Origin: Pristionchus mayeri
Lineage: Eukaryota; Nematoda; Chromadorea; Rhabditida; Neodiplogasteridae
DNA: 64,000 nucleotides
Assembly: GCA_036245805.1 (NCBI GenBank)
Contig: BTRK01000003.1
Location: 27,538,685-27,602,684 of the forward strand
Direction of reading: 5' to 3'
This document shows, one piece after another, positions 1 through 25,368 of this stretch. The translations under genes and the position numbers were made by a program. Numbering within the stretch: position 1 is the stretch's first letter; every line of letters begins with the position of its first letter. Below the pieces are notes generated by a model, which did not search any database, had not been told where the DNA came from, and was given only the letters and a program-made list of their open reading frames with translations.

Positions 1-821
1 ATCAAAGAACATATAGACGCCATGTTATTTGTCTACATAAACTAGCCCACCTCGAGAAGGTCCTTGCAGAATCCCTGCACAGCGAAAACCTTCGTGTCCT
101 CGACCTGTAATAATAATATTGTTGATTTTTATATCAAGAAAAATTAGCAAATCAAAAACTGCAGTTATTAAATATCAATTGTTAACCTGCTTCATGCCTC
201 GCCTTCGCACATTTTCAGTTTCAGCAAGAGCGCGAGTGTATCGGTCCTGGAAATTCAGATTAATAGTTATCTTTCTAACGATTTAATACAAATCTAGAAC
301 TACAAAAGTGATACCTTATAGTCCTTTCCCTCCTCAATGAGTGTATCGTACTCCTTAAGAAGCGGTTCGAAAGCGGGAAGAGGCACCTTCAACAGAAGAA
401 AAATAGTAGAATACAATTAAACTACATTGAGAATTCTTGCGAAAAGCTCAAACTTGAAAGTCGTCCTCGCCTTCCTTGACGGTCCGTTCACGAACAAGGT
501 TGAAGTAGGCATCACCTGAGATAACAGAGATAGTAAATCATGTGAGAGACGAGACTTGGCACAGAACACTACTCACCGGAGAGACGGAGACCTTTCACAT
601 CTTTGAGCTCGAATTTTTCGGTGGATCCATTGCTGGACTCCGCTGCTTGAGTTGAGTTGAGTGCCACTGACAATCTCGAGCTGCTCCTGTAAGTAACAGA
701 AACTAAGAACAAAAACGCACTTTTTGCAAAATAAGGGCGCGAAAAACACTCACGATAGAAGACCAGCCTCGCCACTTCTTCCTACGATAGATGCTACTCG
801 TGCGATTGTCCTAGACAACAT
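1..821 (-). CDS. Mitochondrial GrpE nucleotide-exchange factor, copy A (5' part; cut by window edge)
   Basis: GrpE/Mge1 releases ADP from mitochondrial Hsp70 in matrix protein import and folding. I read exons at 754-821, 577-686, 454-515, 315-386, 187-246 and 51-104, all joined in frame by GT-AG introns. The start MLSRTIARVASIV is basic and Arg-rich without acids, like a matrix presequence. The coiled-coil dimer region is recognisable (AETENVRRR, then FCKDLLE where family members have FAKDLLD). The C-terminal exons lie beyond base 1. It is a close paralogue of the complete gene at 5014-6561 but has a 67-bp intron (387-453) that the other lacks, and exon 2 differs by a few residues. It faces away from the membrane-protein gene starting at 1177. 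Family assignment is firm; whether both copies are functional is inference. Confidence 0.88.
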
Positions 822-1176
822 TCTGAAGGAAATTAATCTATTATAATTAGCGAAAACAACGTTTGAACACACTTTGACCAAAATTGCATGCAATATTGCA
901 TCAAATTATTTTCGGCAGCATTACACACTAAATACAGTGAAACCTTTCGCAAAACGATTTATTTATTTATTTTGTAAACTGTAATTTTAAAAAAAGAAGG
1001 CAATATATTCAGGGTTAAATTTGTCTATAACCTCAATCGAAAAAACATTTGAAAACCTTTTTTTCACTGTTCACGAGCCTACGTGATTCGGGACAATTTG
1101 ACATCGCTCATTTGCCTACAACGCACGATGAATACGTAGAGATCACATAAATGGAGAGGGTCGAACGAATAGGCAA

Positions 1177-4100
1177 ATGGATCTTCTCTCGTCTTCTCCT
1201 CCCTCATTTCTTGCTCTTTCAATGCCCGTGATCGGTACCTATGCATATTCCGGTGCGTTCACTCCCCTTCCTCCCCTAATCCCTGCTCTTCTTCAGACTC
1301 CTATGCCACTTTCACTATCGAGGGACTGAAAGCATCGGTGCAGATTCCTCTCAATGAGGCAACAGACGCATCTATCCGCTCGTACGACGGTGAGATTGCC
1401 GTACTCTTACCGTAATCCACCATATTGTTCTTACTATCTTCTCATCAGAAAATGCCAATCTGTTCTACGTAAATTTCAACCCATCCAAAGAGAAGGATGC
1501 ACTACTGACAGCGGAATTGGAAAAGTTGAATCAAGAGGAAATACCCATTGAGTGGACGACCCACCAAGGTTTGCCAATTACAGTATCTTCGACGGTACTC
1601 GATAATTCAGGAAATATCGCTTTGTACCGTACTGAGCAGTCGCTCGTCCGAGTTTACATTTTCGAGAAGGGCCACACCTTCACGGTTACGATATCTAGAG
1701 ATATGAGATTACTGTAATCATTCAGGTTTTCGCACTCGATTCGGGCATTACTCATCATCATTCTCATCGCGAACATCTATTCAAGATTCCGGAGGAACTG
1801 AAGAACTTCGCCCGTTGGTTTCATTTCGAGTTGCACCTACCGCTCAGAGCATCCCTGAGTACAAGAAATGATTGCTTGTTTTCGTCCCTGCACATTCCCA
1901 TATATGCAAATTGTCTTGCACTTTGAGTAACCTCACATATTTCAGCGCAAGCCGTTCCTGTTCACTTCACGTCTTACAGTACGGATGCATTGATCAAAGC
2001 AGACTGTCTGTACGATGGCTGGGTACGGTGTCGTACTGTAACTGTGACGGAGTTGTTCCCTCGACAGGTCTACGTCACTCCGTCCCGTGGTATCCCTGGA
2101 AAGACAGACAACACATTACGAACGGAGGAAGTGATCGTGAGTCGGATTGTCGATAATTTGATCTCTGATCTCTGCCTAATTTCAGGTATACGGGCCCATG
2201 GGAGGAAGTATGCAAATGAAAATCGCTCTTGAGAAACATAACGACTTCCAGAAGTAAGCTGTTGTTTTTTCGACGTTATCCTTGTATCTTGTTCTTTGAT
2301 TTTCATTTATACCTACATCATATTAATTAAGGTATCCACCGAACCCTAAATTGTTCACTTGTTGCTTCAAGAATAAGAATGACCAGTGCTCCGTACCTAT
2401 CGTACCTTCAAGACTTACGGTACCTTCAAGTACCGCACCTACCGTAACTCCAGGTACCGTACCCCTCTCCTGTCTTGCCTACCGCACTCTTGTAGTGAGT
2501 GAGACGAATGACGGTATCGACCACACCCTTCTCACGTGTCTCGTCGTCGGATCGATCGTTTTTGTCATCATCATCGTCATTATCGCTGCCATCTACTTGT
2601 ACAAGAGGTACGGTAAGCTACCATACTCTTAGATTACCGTGTCCTTAGCCAGAGCACTCATAATTCTGCAATCTCATCTGCAGTACCCAACACTTTCGAA
2701 TCCCGAATAAGTTTCCCAATATCCCTACTAATACAATATCCCTATTACCGTAATCCCACTACCGTACACCTGCTACAGTAGTCCTTTTCAGATACGGTAA
2801 CGCTATCTCGGAGCGTCACCGTCGTAATCACCACGGACACCGTCGCCATCGCAATGAGAGCAAGTAGGCGCTGATCTTTGATCTTTGATCTCTTGCCTCT
2901 TCAGACATAACTCTGAAGGCTCGACGCCCTCCTCCTCCGTGAAGAGGGAGCCTCTGCCCATTCCGCCCGAGGACGCCCTTCCCACCATTCCCAAAGAGAA
3001 CGTCATCACCCGTCTTCCCCAGTACAACATTGTCGTCAGTCGATACCGTAATCTAATCGACCTACCGTACTCCTTGCAGTCGAAGGAAGCTCCCCACAGT
3101 GAGGGCAGCTCCTACTCGCAGGTCAACCGCAACATCAGTCCCATGGTGCAGGAGAACTCTTCGGTTCGTTGCTACAGTACCCACTCATTCTACCGTACCC
3201 TTGCAGTCTCCCAATCGTGCCATGACGCCGGTCAAGACCGCCGAGGTACTGTAGCCCATCAGTATCGATTGATAGATCTCCTTTGCAGATGAGCACGCAG
3301 ACGTACACGATGAGTGCCACGAGGTACTGTAGTCGGGTTACTGTAACAACTAATCGATAACTGCAGAAGTGCCGAGCCAGCCCAGGACGACGACAACTCC
3401 TCGAACAAGGCTCAGCCCTCGGGGTGAGGAAGAGATCTGTTGATCTGTTGATCTTTGATCTCCTCCCTTCAGCAGTCGCATGGCAGCCGGATCCGCTTCG
3501 ACTTCCGATCTGAGTGAGACGACACTCCAGCCTTCCCTCCACTCATCCATCCGTGCCACCAACGAGGTCCGATCTTTGATCTTTGGTCTCCCTCCATCTC
3601 ATCCATTGCAGTCCGTGTGTCCTCCATCGATCTCTAGCAGTTTCGTGATTGGGAGAGTGGCTAGTCGACCTCTTGCAGTTAGGGAGCAGCCAGCACTCAC
3701 GAGATCAACCACTGCCGATTGTCTCGCCTCTGGAGGACCCACAGTGAGACCAGAGATCAAATATTAGTTGGGGGCATCAGGCACTGGGTAGATACTGAAT
3801 CCACAGAGCTGAGTATGGGGGTGGACCTTTTCTAGCTCTCTCAGAGATCAAAGATCACTCGTTGAGATGGCTGAGGATGTCTCGTCGAGTGAGGAGGAAG
3901 AGGACGAAGACTCAGTGACGAGATCAGTCGACGACTGCGAACGAGTCCTCGCCGCCTATGTGAGATACTGTAACTACAACCGTACTCCATCGGAGTACCG
4001 TAGTGGTCACAGACTACCGTATCCTTGTAGTACTGCGACTATCGTATCTTTTTAGAAGCCGCCCGTCGACTCCGTCCCTGCCCCCGTCTCTGCCCATCGT

Positions 4101-4656
4101 ACGAAGTGAGACTTGATCTTTGATCTCTCGTGATCGATCTCTGATCTCTGCAGGTCTCATCTCAGCACTCGTCCGCAGTACACCTCCACCTCTGACTACA
4201 GCGATTCATCGGCCAAGTGAGACCAAAGATGGCAGAATGGATTGATCTTTGATCTCTTGAGTCATTCTGGCCATCTGATCTCTCTGCCCCCTCGTACTCT
4301 TCATAGTGAGGAGAAGAGAAGGAAGGAAGAGGAGGATAAGTCTCGTCGCCTCAAACCCCTCGACGTACGTCCTTCCCCTTCCTTCCCCATCCAACTCTCC
4401 CTTTCAGCTCTCTCGCATCTCCGTACCCACTGATCTCCTCACGCCACGATCGGTACGCTTTTTAAAGTATTCTGCCTCATATTTTTTCCGTACTCCTATC
4501 TACCATAGTCTCTCATCTTGCCCTCACCCTCTCTCTCTGCAGCGATCGACTAACTCTGAGCTGCAAACGGCGGCTCGTCGTGCATCTACCGTATCCTGGC
4601 TGGCGGAGTGCACTCAGTCGTCGATGGGTCGATCGATGCGCGAGGATGACCTATGA
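1177..4656 (+). CDS. Single-pass membrane protein with Ser/Pro-rich cytoplasmic tail, function unknown
   Basis: No family recognised. A chain of small exons reads in frame from ATG 1177 (exon ending ..GTYAYS before a GT donor, next exon from about 1300) to the TGA ending at 4656. The first half looks extracellular (for example AELEKLNQEEIPIEWTTHQG near 1509-1568 and CLYDGWVRCRTVTV near 2006-2047, with several Cys). One strong membrane segment follows (LLTCLVVGSIVFVIIIVIIA, about 2529-2600), then basic YLYKR as a stop-transfer. The tail is low-complexity, Ser/Pro/Glu-rich (SEGSTPSSSVKREPLPIPPE near 2911) and ends ..SMREDDL. Introns are tiny and packed with TACCGTA and TGATCTTTGATCT words, so some tail exon borders are uncertain. 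A receptor-like or adhesion role is only a guess from topology. It converges on GrpE copy B. Confidence 0.6.
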
Positions 4657-4808
4657 GTGGCTGGCTCCGCCCACTCGTAGACCCCTCTGTAACATACGAA
4701 CCCTAGTGTTTATTCGTATTTGAATTGGCGACGATAGCGTTATTGTTTTGAGTTGTGTAGCTGGCCTTCTTTTACCTACCAATTTGTTGTTATTGGCCTT
4801 GTTTGAGT

Positions 4809-4814
4809 AATAAA
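4809..4814 (+). terminator. AATAAA polyadenylation signal of the membrane-protein gene
   Basis: AATAAA about 150 bases after the TGA at 4656, in AT-rich 3' UTR-like sequence. Confidence 0.6.
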
Positions 4815-4877
4815 GTTTTGAAAAGAACCAGTGCTTCGATCGGGTATTGATGTTTACGAACGAGATGTTTTCAACTG

Positions 4878-4883
4878 TTTATT
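4878..4883 (-). terminator. AATAAA (minus) polyadenylation signal of GrpE copy B
   Basis: TTTATT on the plus strand is AATAAA on the minus strand, about 130 bases past the GrpE stop at 5014. Together with 4809 it marks a tight convergent gene pair. Confidence 0.5.
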
Positions 4884-5013
4884 TCAACTCTAGAAGATGA
4901 TGGCAAAATTAACGGTAACCATAGAACTTGGAATTTCGGTTGACTGATTTGATTTAACGATGAATGAGGTAGATAATGAGGTAGATGAGAATGTTGATGA
5001 ATGTAGAGGCACT

Positions 5014-6561
5014 CTACTCCTTGACAACTCCGACTTGGGCAGCTCTGACTGGTCTCCCCTTGAGAGTGTATCCGATTCTTTCCACGATCTCTACGTGCCC
5101 CACCACTTGCTTCGCCTGCGAGAACAGAAGAATGACCTTTACACTTTGAATAGAGAATCGGACCAGGAGTGTGCTCCTAACAGAGCCCAACAACTACCAT
5201 TCACACGAATCAATAGTGTTCTAGCTTTTCCAATCTCATGATATAATTATAGTAGACAGTACGACAAATCATCCGTACTATTACAGCTGCAGTACCTGTT
5301 CCTTGGGGACCTGGAAGACTGCCTCGTGGAGGTTGGGATTGAACTGCTCTCCGATGGGATTCGAGGGATACAGACCCTGCTTCTCGAATGCCTTCAGCAG
5401 CACCTGAATGGAAATCAATCCAGATTACAGCAACCTCTTTCAAAAATATTGTAATAAACTGGCTAACTGACATTGTTGATTATCTTGACTCCTTCGAAGG
5501 AAGTTTTCGAATCGAGGGAATCAGTTTTCAGCTGATGCTCATTCATCGACTTCATGGCGAGATAAATGGAATTTGCCACCTGATCACATTGCTAATTTTT
5601 CGGGGGGGGGGGGGGTACAAAAAAGCTCAGGCGAAAATATAGGTTCGACGATATGCTAAGAGAAATAGTAAGCCCACGTCGACTAGGTCCTTGCTGAATC
5701 CCTGGATAGCAGAGACCTTCGCGTCCTCGACCTGAAAGATCGTAATGTTGAAGATTTCGAGAGCTCCACTCGGAAATGTTTGAAAAAAAATGACGATGTT
5801 AATTATCAAATGTTAACCTGTTTCATGTATCGCTTTCGCACGTTTTCAGTCTCAGCACGAGCGCGAATGTATCCGTCCTGGAAATTCAGATCGTTAGGTA
5901 CTTTTCTAACAGTTTAATACATATTTAGAAATGCACAAGTGATACCTTATAGTCCTTTCCCTCCTCGATGAGTGCATCGTACTCCTTAAGAAGCGGTTCG
6001 AAAGCGGAAAGAGGCACCTTTAAGCCCTCCTCGCCTTCCTTGGCACCGATCCGTTCACGAACTAGGTTGAAGTATGCATCACCTGAGATAACAGAGATAG
6101 TAAATCATGTGAGACACGAGATTTGGCACAGAGCACTACTCACCGGAGAGACGGACGCCTTTCGCGTCTTTAATCTCGAATTTGTCGGTCGATCCATTGC
6201 TAGACTTGGCTACTTGAGTGGGAGCCACTGATGATCTCGAGCTGCTACTGAAAGCAGGAAAGAAATTATAGACCAACAATACATAGATATTCTAGTATAT
6301 CACATTTCCCAAAAAGAGATTGAATCTGGGAGGGGGGAATTGTAGCATGCAGCAACGGCATCGTATCCCCAGTCTAAAGGGACCCGAACCTGAACCTGCC
6401 ATGCCTCCCTCCCATCTTTGCATAACATTCAATGGAAGTGGCCAACAATGCAAGATATAGCTTGAATGGGAATCTATCGAGGAAAGTACTCACGACAGTA
6501 GACCAGCCTCTCCACTTCTTCCTACGATAGATGCTACTCGTGCGATCGTCCTAGACAGCAT
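5014..6561 (-). CDS. Mitochondrial GrpE nucleotide-exchange factor, copy B (complete)
   Basis: This is the complete GrpE/Mge1 homologue, a matrix co-chaperone that swaps nucleotide on mtHsp70. Exons run 6494-6561, 6144-6247, 5946-6082, 5818-5877, about 5677-5731, then one from about 5580, one ending near 5290, and last 5014-5115. Family landmarks in order: presequence MLSRTIARVASIVGR; coiled coil with RARAETENVRKRYMKQ; the FSKDLVD / VANSIYLAMKSM region; NPNLHEAVFQVP before the beta-domain; and the C-terminal RIGYTLKGRPVRAAQVGVV, which matches the conserved GrpE end. Length (a bit over 200 residues) is normal for a mitochondrial GrpE. Exon 3 is continuous where copy A has an intron. Intron 1 (6248-6493) contains a C/G-rich stretch of no recognised type. 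Confident family call. Confidence 0.95.
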
Positions 6562-7580
6562 TCTGAAGAAAATTATACAATATTCTTTAGAGATTGGAAT
6601 AAAGGTTTCATAGTTGCACACTGCAGAATAGATGCTGTCCAGAGCATTTATTTCGAATCAAATGCATCCTTCCCCCTCTCCCCATTCTTGATGCAACTAT
6701 TGCATCAAGAATTTGAATTAGCGTCAATTGCTAACCACAGTGAAAATTCCGAATTTGCGATTCCCTATCGTGATGTGACTTTTCAAAAAGTAAAAATTGA
6801 AAATGAAATTTTAAAAATCTCTGAATTATGGAACACAATTAAAAAACAACTTGTTTACTCAGTTTGATTCTAAGTAGAATACGTCTGAAACTAATGCAAG
6901 GAAGTGAGATCAAATTCATTTTTTCATCAAATTCAAAAATCAGTCAAATTATGGCACAAATAGAGATGACAGAACCATTAAATAATTGCCTAGCTTTTGC
7001 GTTGCTTGAACAGCGAATCTTCATGAGTCTCCCTCGGTCGATAATGCATTAGTCGATCATGTCGGTCCGGCAGCGAAATTGTCTTGATCGACAATACGTC
7101 TTTACCTTTTTCCTTCGATTTGGCTCACATGAGGACTTTTTCAGCATGGCCGAGATTAATGCATCGAAGTCAGATCGTTATCTTCCAATTTCCTTCTCTC
7201 GAACATTCGTTAAAGTGGCGTTTGTGTTTTCGTGAATTATACAAATATAAGTTCTACCATGCTTTTGCTGCTCCGAATCATCAACATTTTCTTCAACATT
7301 TTTCTCCGTTCATTTTCACCGTACTTGTTATATTATCGTAATTCATTCATTCATTCGCTCCTTCATTCTTTCATTTGTTTGATCATAGGTGCATTCCTCA
7401 ATCATTCAATTTTTCTGTTTCATCATAGCTTCCGTGCTACCCTCTCCCCCTCCCTCCTCCCATTGCTCAAGATCGTCCTTTTATGCCCACATTTCCCAAC
7501 AAGCTTTCAATTTCATCGTTTCCATAAAAACTGAAGGAGTGCATAAAGGGAGGGCAGTTCTAGAGAATCCCCCGTCGAGA
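6562..7580. other. Intergenic, AT-rich; no gene seen
   Basis: Divergent spacer between GrpE copy B and the Cys-rich secreted gene. The short open frames have no supported splice partners or recognisable motifs. Presumably it holds both promoters; I see no specific element I can name. Confidence 0.5.
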
Positions 7581-9539
7581 ATGCTCCTGCTCCTTCTCTT
7601 TCTCCATGTCTCCTCTGCCTCCATACCGACCTTCTGCGAGCCGATCGTCCAACATCCGATTACGGTAGGACCGGAACGATTGCAAAGTGAACGATTTTTT
7701 TTTGTAGAAAGTCTTCCATATGCCATCCCCCAAGTGTTACGAGCATCTGACTAAAGATGTGAGGAATGTTCGTTATCATATTGAATACGATTCCACTTCA
7801 GGAGGCTGTATTCTGCAACAAGCTCAGAGGTTTTAGTTCGACAAAAGTGGGGAAGACGTAAGTGGAATATGAATGCGTGCTATCACCATCTTGCACTCTT
7901 ACTGATATCCACTGCAGATTCTCGATCGCCTATGGAATGTCAGAAGTAGTGATCAGTTGCTCGAACCACTCTGGAACTCTCAAGGTCAGCGGCGTCAAGG
8001 ACACATTCATGTCACAAGATCAAAGACCAAACTAAGAACTAAACATATTTTCACAGGCGTATGTCGCCCACTGTCGCACTCCGACGGGCATTTACGTGGA
8101 ACCAGGAAGATCCGAGGCCTTCAATGACCAAGGAGATGTAAGCTGAACTGAAAATATTTGTTTCGAAATGTAAAAAGTGAAATTCGGGATACGAAAATGT
8201 TGTTTTTTTCAGTCCATTCACTGTGAAGGGGGGATTTTTTATCCTCCGGTGGCCGAGTTCAACAATCGAGCTGAATGTGTTGTGGGATGGAAAGTGCCTA
8301 AACTGAAATTCGGTCAGAAGTGAGTGAATGAGACAAGATTCAGATAGATCGTGCTATTGATCTTCTCAATTTGTTTAGATCGGAAAATGGGGAGTTGGAG
8401 TGCAGAGGAGACGGGAAATCGAAGGCAGATGTGAGAAAAAACTCAGTTTCCTTTCCCAATTTGCGAATTATCCTCCCGAATCTTCAGCTAATTCACCTCG
8501 GCTGCAACCTTACAAGCGTATTTGTAAAAGTTGTGAGTTACGAGATTTTTCACAAAAAGCTCCAGTTGATGTTCAGGATAGTTACGGGATGGTGAACGGG
8601 AGATATGAAATTTGCCACAACATGTTCAGTCGGGCAGGAGATCTGGCATACCTCGAGGATTGCGCAGATGGAAAGTTCAAACCTGGAGATATGCAAGTTT
8701 TTCTGTGTTTTTATTCTGTGTACTGAATCTTCCTCTTCTCTTCTCGTATTGTCTACAGACTCCTTGAAGGATCACTAGCATCGACGGCGTCCGTCGATTC
8801 CGTTGTGTTCCTCCGAAGGAAGGGGAATTCGTGCCAGGGAAGGAGGAATTCGTTGGGTGCTCGAGTCTGAAAGCACTCGATCCTCTCAAGAGTCCCTTCT
8901 TTTACAACGATGGAGAAATGATGGAGGAATACGTGAGTTTCTCCCTCCATCAAAGAGTGATCCAACAACTCAGGGCCAGAAGTGCACTAAGGACTTCAAG
9001 TTGAACACCACCGGGAAGGAGGCAAGTATCGCCTGATTGAATTTAGTATTTGTCCATTCAGATATTCTGCGAAAACTTCGGATTGAAATACGAGTTGGGC
9101 TCGTGGTGAGTGGGGAAGAGGATGAGAAGGGGAAGATGCCTTCTCTCTCAGGCAGAGAGTTCTCATCAGCGACCAAGTTGGCCACTTCTACTTCTGCGAG
9201 AATGACAATGGAAAACCAAAGGTATCCAGAGATTTGATAGTGATTGAACGTGTAGCACGTGAATAGAGAAGACAGCAAAACTCAATCATTCAGAATGTCT
9301 TCCGTGGTTGCTTCAGAAGGGACTCGTATAATCTGATCAATGCTAAGTTGACGACTCAGCAGGAAGAAGAGGTGCGTCTCTTCTGCTAGTAGCAATCTCA
9401 CTCTCTCCCCCATACTCCGAGATCTGGTAGAAAGATGAAAATCTCTTGTCTCCAGGAGAAGAAATGTTCTTCGAATAAATTGGAAAACAAGAAGGACGAC
9501 AACTTCGCACTCCTTATTAATATTTCCATAATTTTCTAA
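7581..9539 (+). CDS. Cys-rich secreted or surface protein, nematode-type, function unknown
   Basis: Starts with a clear signal peptide (MLLLLLFLHVSSAS). The exons that follow each carry regularly spaced Cys: PSPKCYEHL, EAVFCNKLRG, VVISCSNHSG, YVAHCRTPTG, SIHCEGGIFYPP, AECVVGW, ELECRGDGKS, YEICHNMFSRAG, LAYLEDCADGKF, RFRCVPPKEGE, FVGCSSLKA, GQKCTKDF, IFCENFGL, HFYFCENDNGKP, FRGCFRRDS, KKCSSNK. It ends in a hydrophobic stretch (FALLINISIIF) directly before TAA, which could be a membrane tail or anchor signal. Many modules pair an acidic Gly turn (CRGDGK, CADGK, CENDNGK) with Cys, which suggests internal repeats. One intron near 8694 looks like a GC-AG intron (AT|GCAAGT). An AATAAA follows 4 bases after the stop. 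Family not recognised; secretion is well supported, function is not. Confidence 0.75.
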
Positions 9540-9542
9540 CCA

Positions 9543-9548
9543 AATAAA
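9543..9548 (+). terminator. AATAAA polyadenylation signal of the Cys-rich gene
   Basis: AATAAA immediately after the TAA at 9537-9539. Confidence 0.55.
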
Positions 9549-9671
9549 GGAGTCATTCCAGAGGTTTTGTTATCACATATCTATTCTCACTTCATAAATA
9601 TTCACCGACTGTGAATATCTTGTATTCGCGATCCAGTATGATAAAAACAGCACACATCGTTCAACAAATAG

Positions 9672-9677
9672 TTTATT
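9672..9677 (-). terminator. AATAAA (minus) polyadenylation signal of the Ly6-like gene
   Basis: TTTATT on plus, about 35 bases past the minus-strand stop at 9711; convergent with the signal at 9543. Confidence 0.5.
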
Positions 9678-9710
9678 CGAGTACTTTTCCCTCTCCAGTC
9701 CAACTTCGTT

Positions 9711-10507
9711 TCAGAGCAGATCCTTGGCCTCGATTGAGTTGCACAAGTCACTGTCACAGCAGAATCTGCATGGGATATTCAAACCTTCGTTTAGAAAAGA
9801 GAAAATAGCTTCTCGTTTAAAAAATTACTTGAGATAATAACAAATTTTGATTTTTGATGAGGAATCAACGAAGAACAATCAATTTATGAATTTCACAACT
9901 AAATTTTAATCCACTGCGAACTCCCTATCCTGGTTCTTCTTCGATCTCACCTCATCGGGCATCCGATCATCATGAACTGCTGCGGATCCGCCTTGCAACT
10001 CTCCACGTTCAGCGAGTTCATGCAGCCTTCAAAGTTCAAAGATCATCTGTCATCATCCTCCATCCTCACCCCTGGCCACGGAGCAGCCTCTCACGGGCTT
10101 CGTCGTGCGAACCTAAAAAATCATTCTCATAATTAAATAATGCGAGCGAATAACCTGGTTGTAATCCGAGTCGTAGTACTGGAACTTGGTCGTCTGGCAG
10201 AATGATCCCACGGGGCACTCGAGTGTAGTCGTTGAACGAGTCTGATCGAGAGATATTCACTCATCTATATCTCATCCTGGTAGTGATTGAAGTTGGTTGA
10301 ATTGTCGAGACGTTCGAAGAATAGGGGACCAAAGATAAAGAGTCAATGTCTTCAAACTTACGTTGATCGTGTCGCAGTCGATGCCAAGGCAGTGATAGCA
10401 AGTCAGTGAATGGGATAGCACTGAAGGGAATTTGTTTTACTGAATAAACATAATAAAAAAATGAAATAATTACCGAGGATCATGGAAATCACGAGTAGTC
10501 CTCTCAT
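9711..10507 (-). CDS. Small secreted Ly6/uPAR three-finger-fold protein
   Basis: The start MRGLLVISMIL is a signal peptide; the next exons give SLTCYHCLGIDCDTIN, then ECPVGSFCQTTKFQYYD, VRGCSVAR, GCMNSLNVESCKADPQQ, and finally RFCCDSDLCNSIEAKDLL before TGA. The opening LTCYHC and the closing CCxxDxCN box with about ten Cys are the hallmark of Ly6/uPAR/CD59-type domains. The last intron splits the Arg codon before FCCDSDLCN and keeps frame. Family members are secreted or GPI-anchored; the short hydrophilic tail here argues for secretion. The ligand is unknown. The frame starting SDSFNDYTRV in the same exon is rejected because it lacks the Cys pattern and does not splice. Confidence 0.85.
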
Positions 10508-11361
10508 GATTGAGTGGAGAGAATGAAAGAGGAATCGATGCAAGATTCATCCCCAACAGAGATTGCCAATTTCCGCCGGAGGATTCAGTTGTGAAGACTC
10601 TCCATCAGCAACAATTCTTACCCCTATTTCCTCGTTTTTTCGATCTTTGCATGTTTCCAACTCTTTTGAACATTCAATTGTTCTTTTGCAGATCTCATCT
10701 TATCAGTTCTTTACAACGTATTCTTTTCTGCTAATATTGTATGCACAGGACCGGAGAAAGGTTCATTCGGGATTCGTTCACAGCTCGATCCTCACACAGG
10801 AGGAAACCAGATTCACGAGGAGAAATGGGAAACAACGGGGTCGAAAGAGGGGGCAGAAGGCGGGGATCGAGAAAGTTGAGTGGGAAGGGAAATGGGGGAG
10901 GATAAGGGGTTGAGGGGCCCGTATCTGGGGGATACCGATGAGGTCATCGAGGGGACGAACTATTCACACTCTCTCCGATGTCCACGCTCTGGCGAGAGAG
11001 GAGGGAGATGGGAGAGAGTGGGGATAAGCTCCGCCCACTCAATGAAGGGCGTGTGACTAGAGAGAGAGAAGGGACATTGTATGACTACTGCAGATCAATT
11101 GGGACGTAACAAAATGTACAATAGACGGAGAGAGAGAAAGAGATGAGACAGCGAAGGGATCTAACCTATCTGCACTTTCCCTCGTGAGCAGAGAGAAGGG
11201 AGAGGATGCCGAGATATTTTCCCTCATTTGTCAATTCGAGTCTACTTCAAACCGATGGTCTACACGATCTAAATGGGAAATGCGAGGGAATACAACGGGC
11301 TAGCGAATGAAAACAATGGGAGATAAGCCAATTCTACTCTACTTCAATAACAATTGAGCGA
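10508..11361. other. Intergenic, purine-rich; no gene seen
   Basis: GA-rich, low-complexity DNA (many GAGAGAGA runs) between two minus-strand genes. It covers the Ly6 promoter side and the 3' flank of the R3H gene. The open frames are compositional. Confidence 0.5.

Positions 11362-25368
<14,007 letters not shown>

Noticed and set aside
10066..10260. 64-residue minus frame SDSFNDYTRVPRG..
   Set aside because: The other frame of the same exon carries the Ly6 cysteines and splices to CCDSDLCN.
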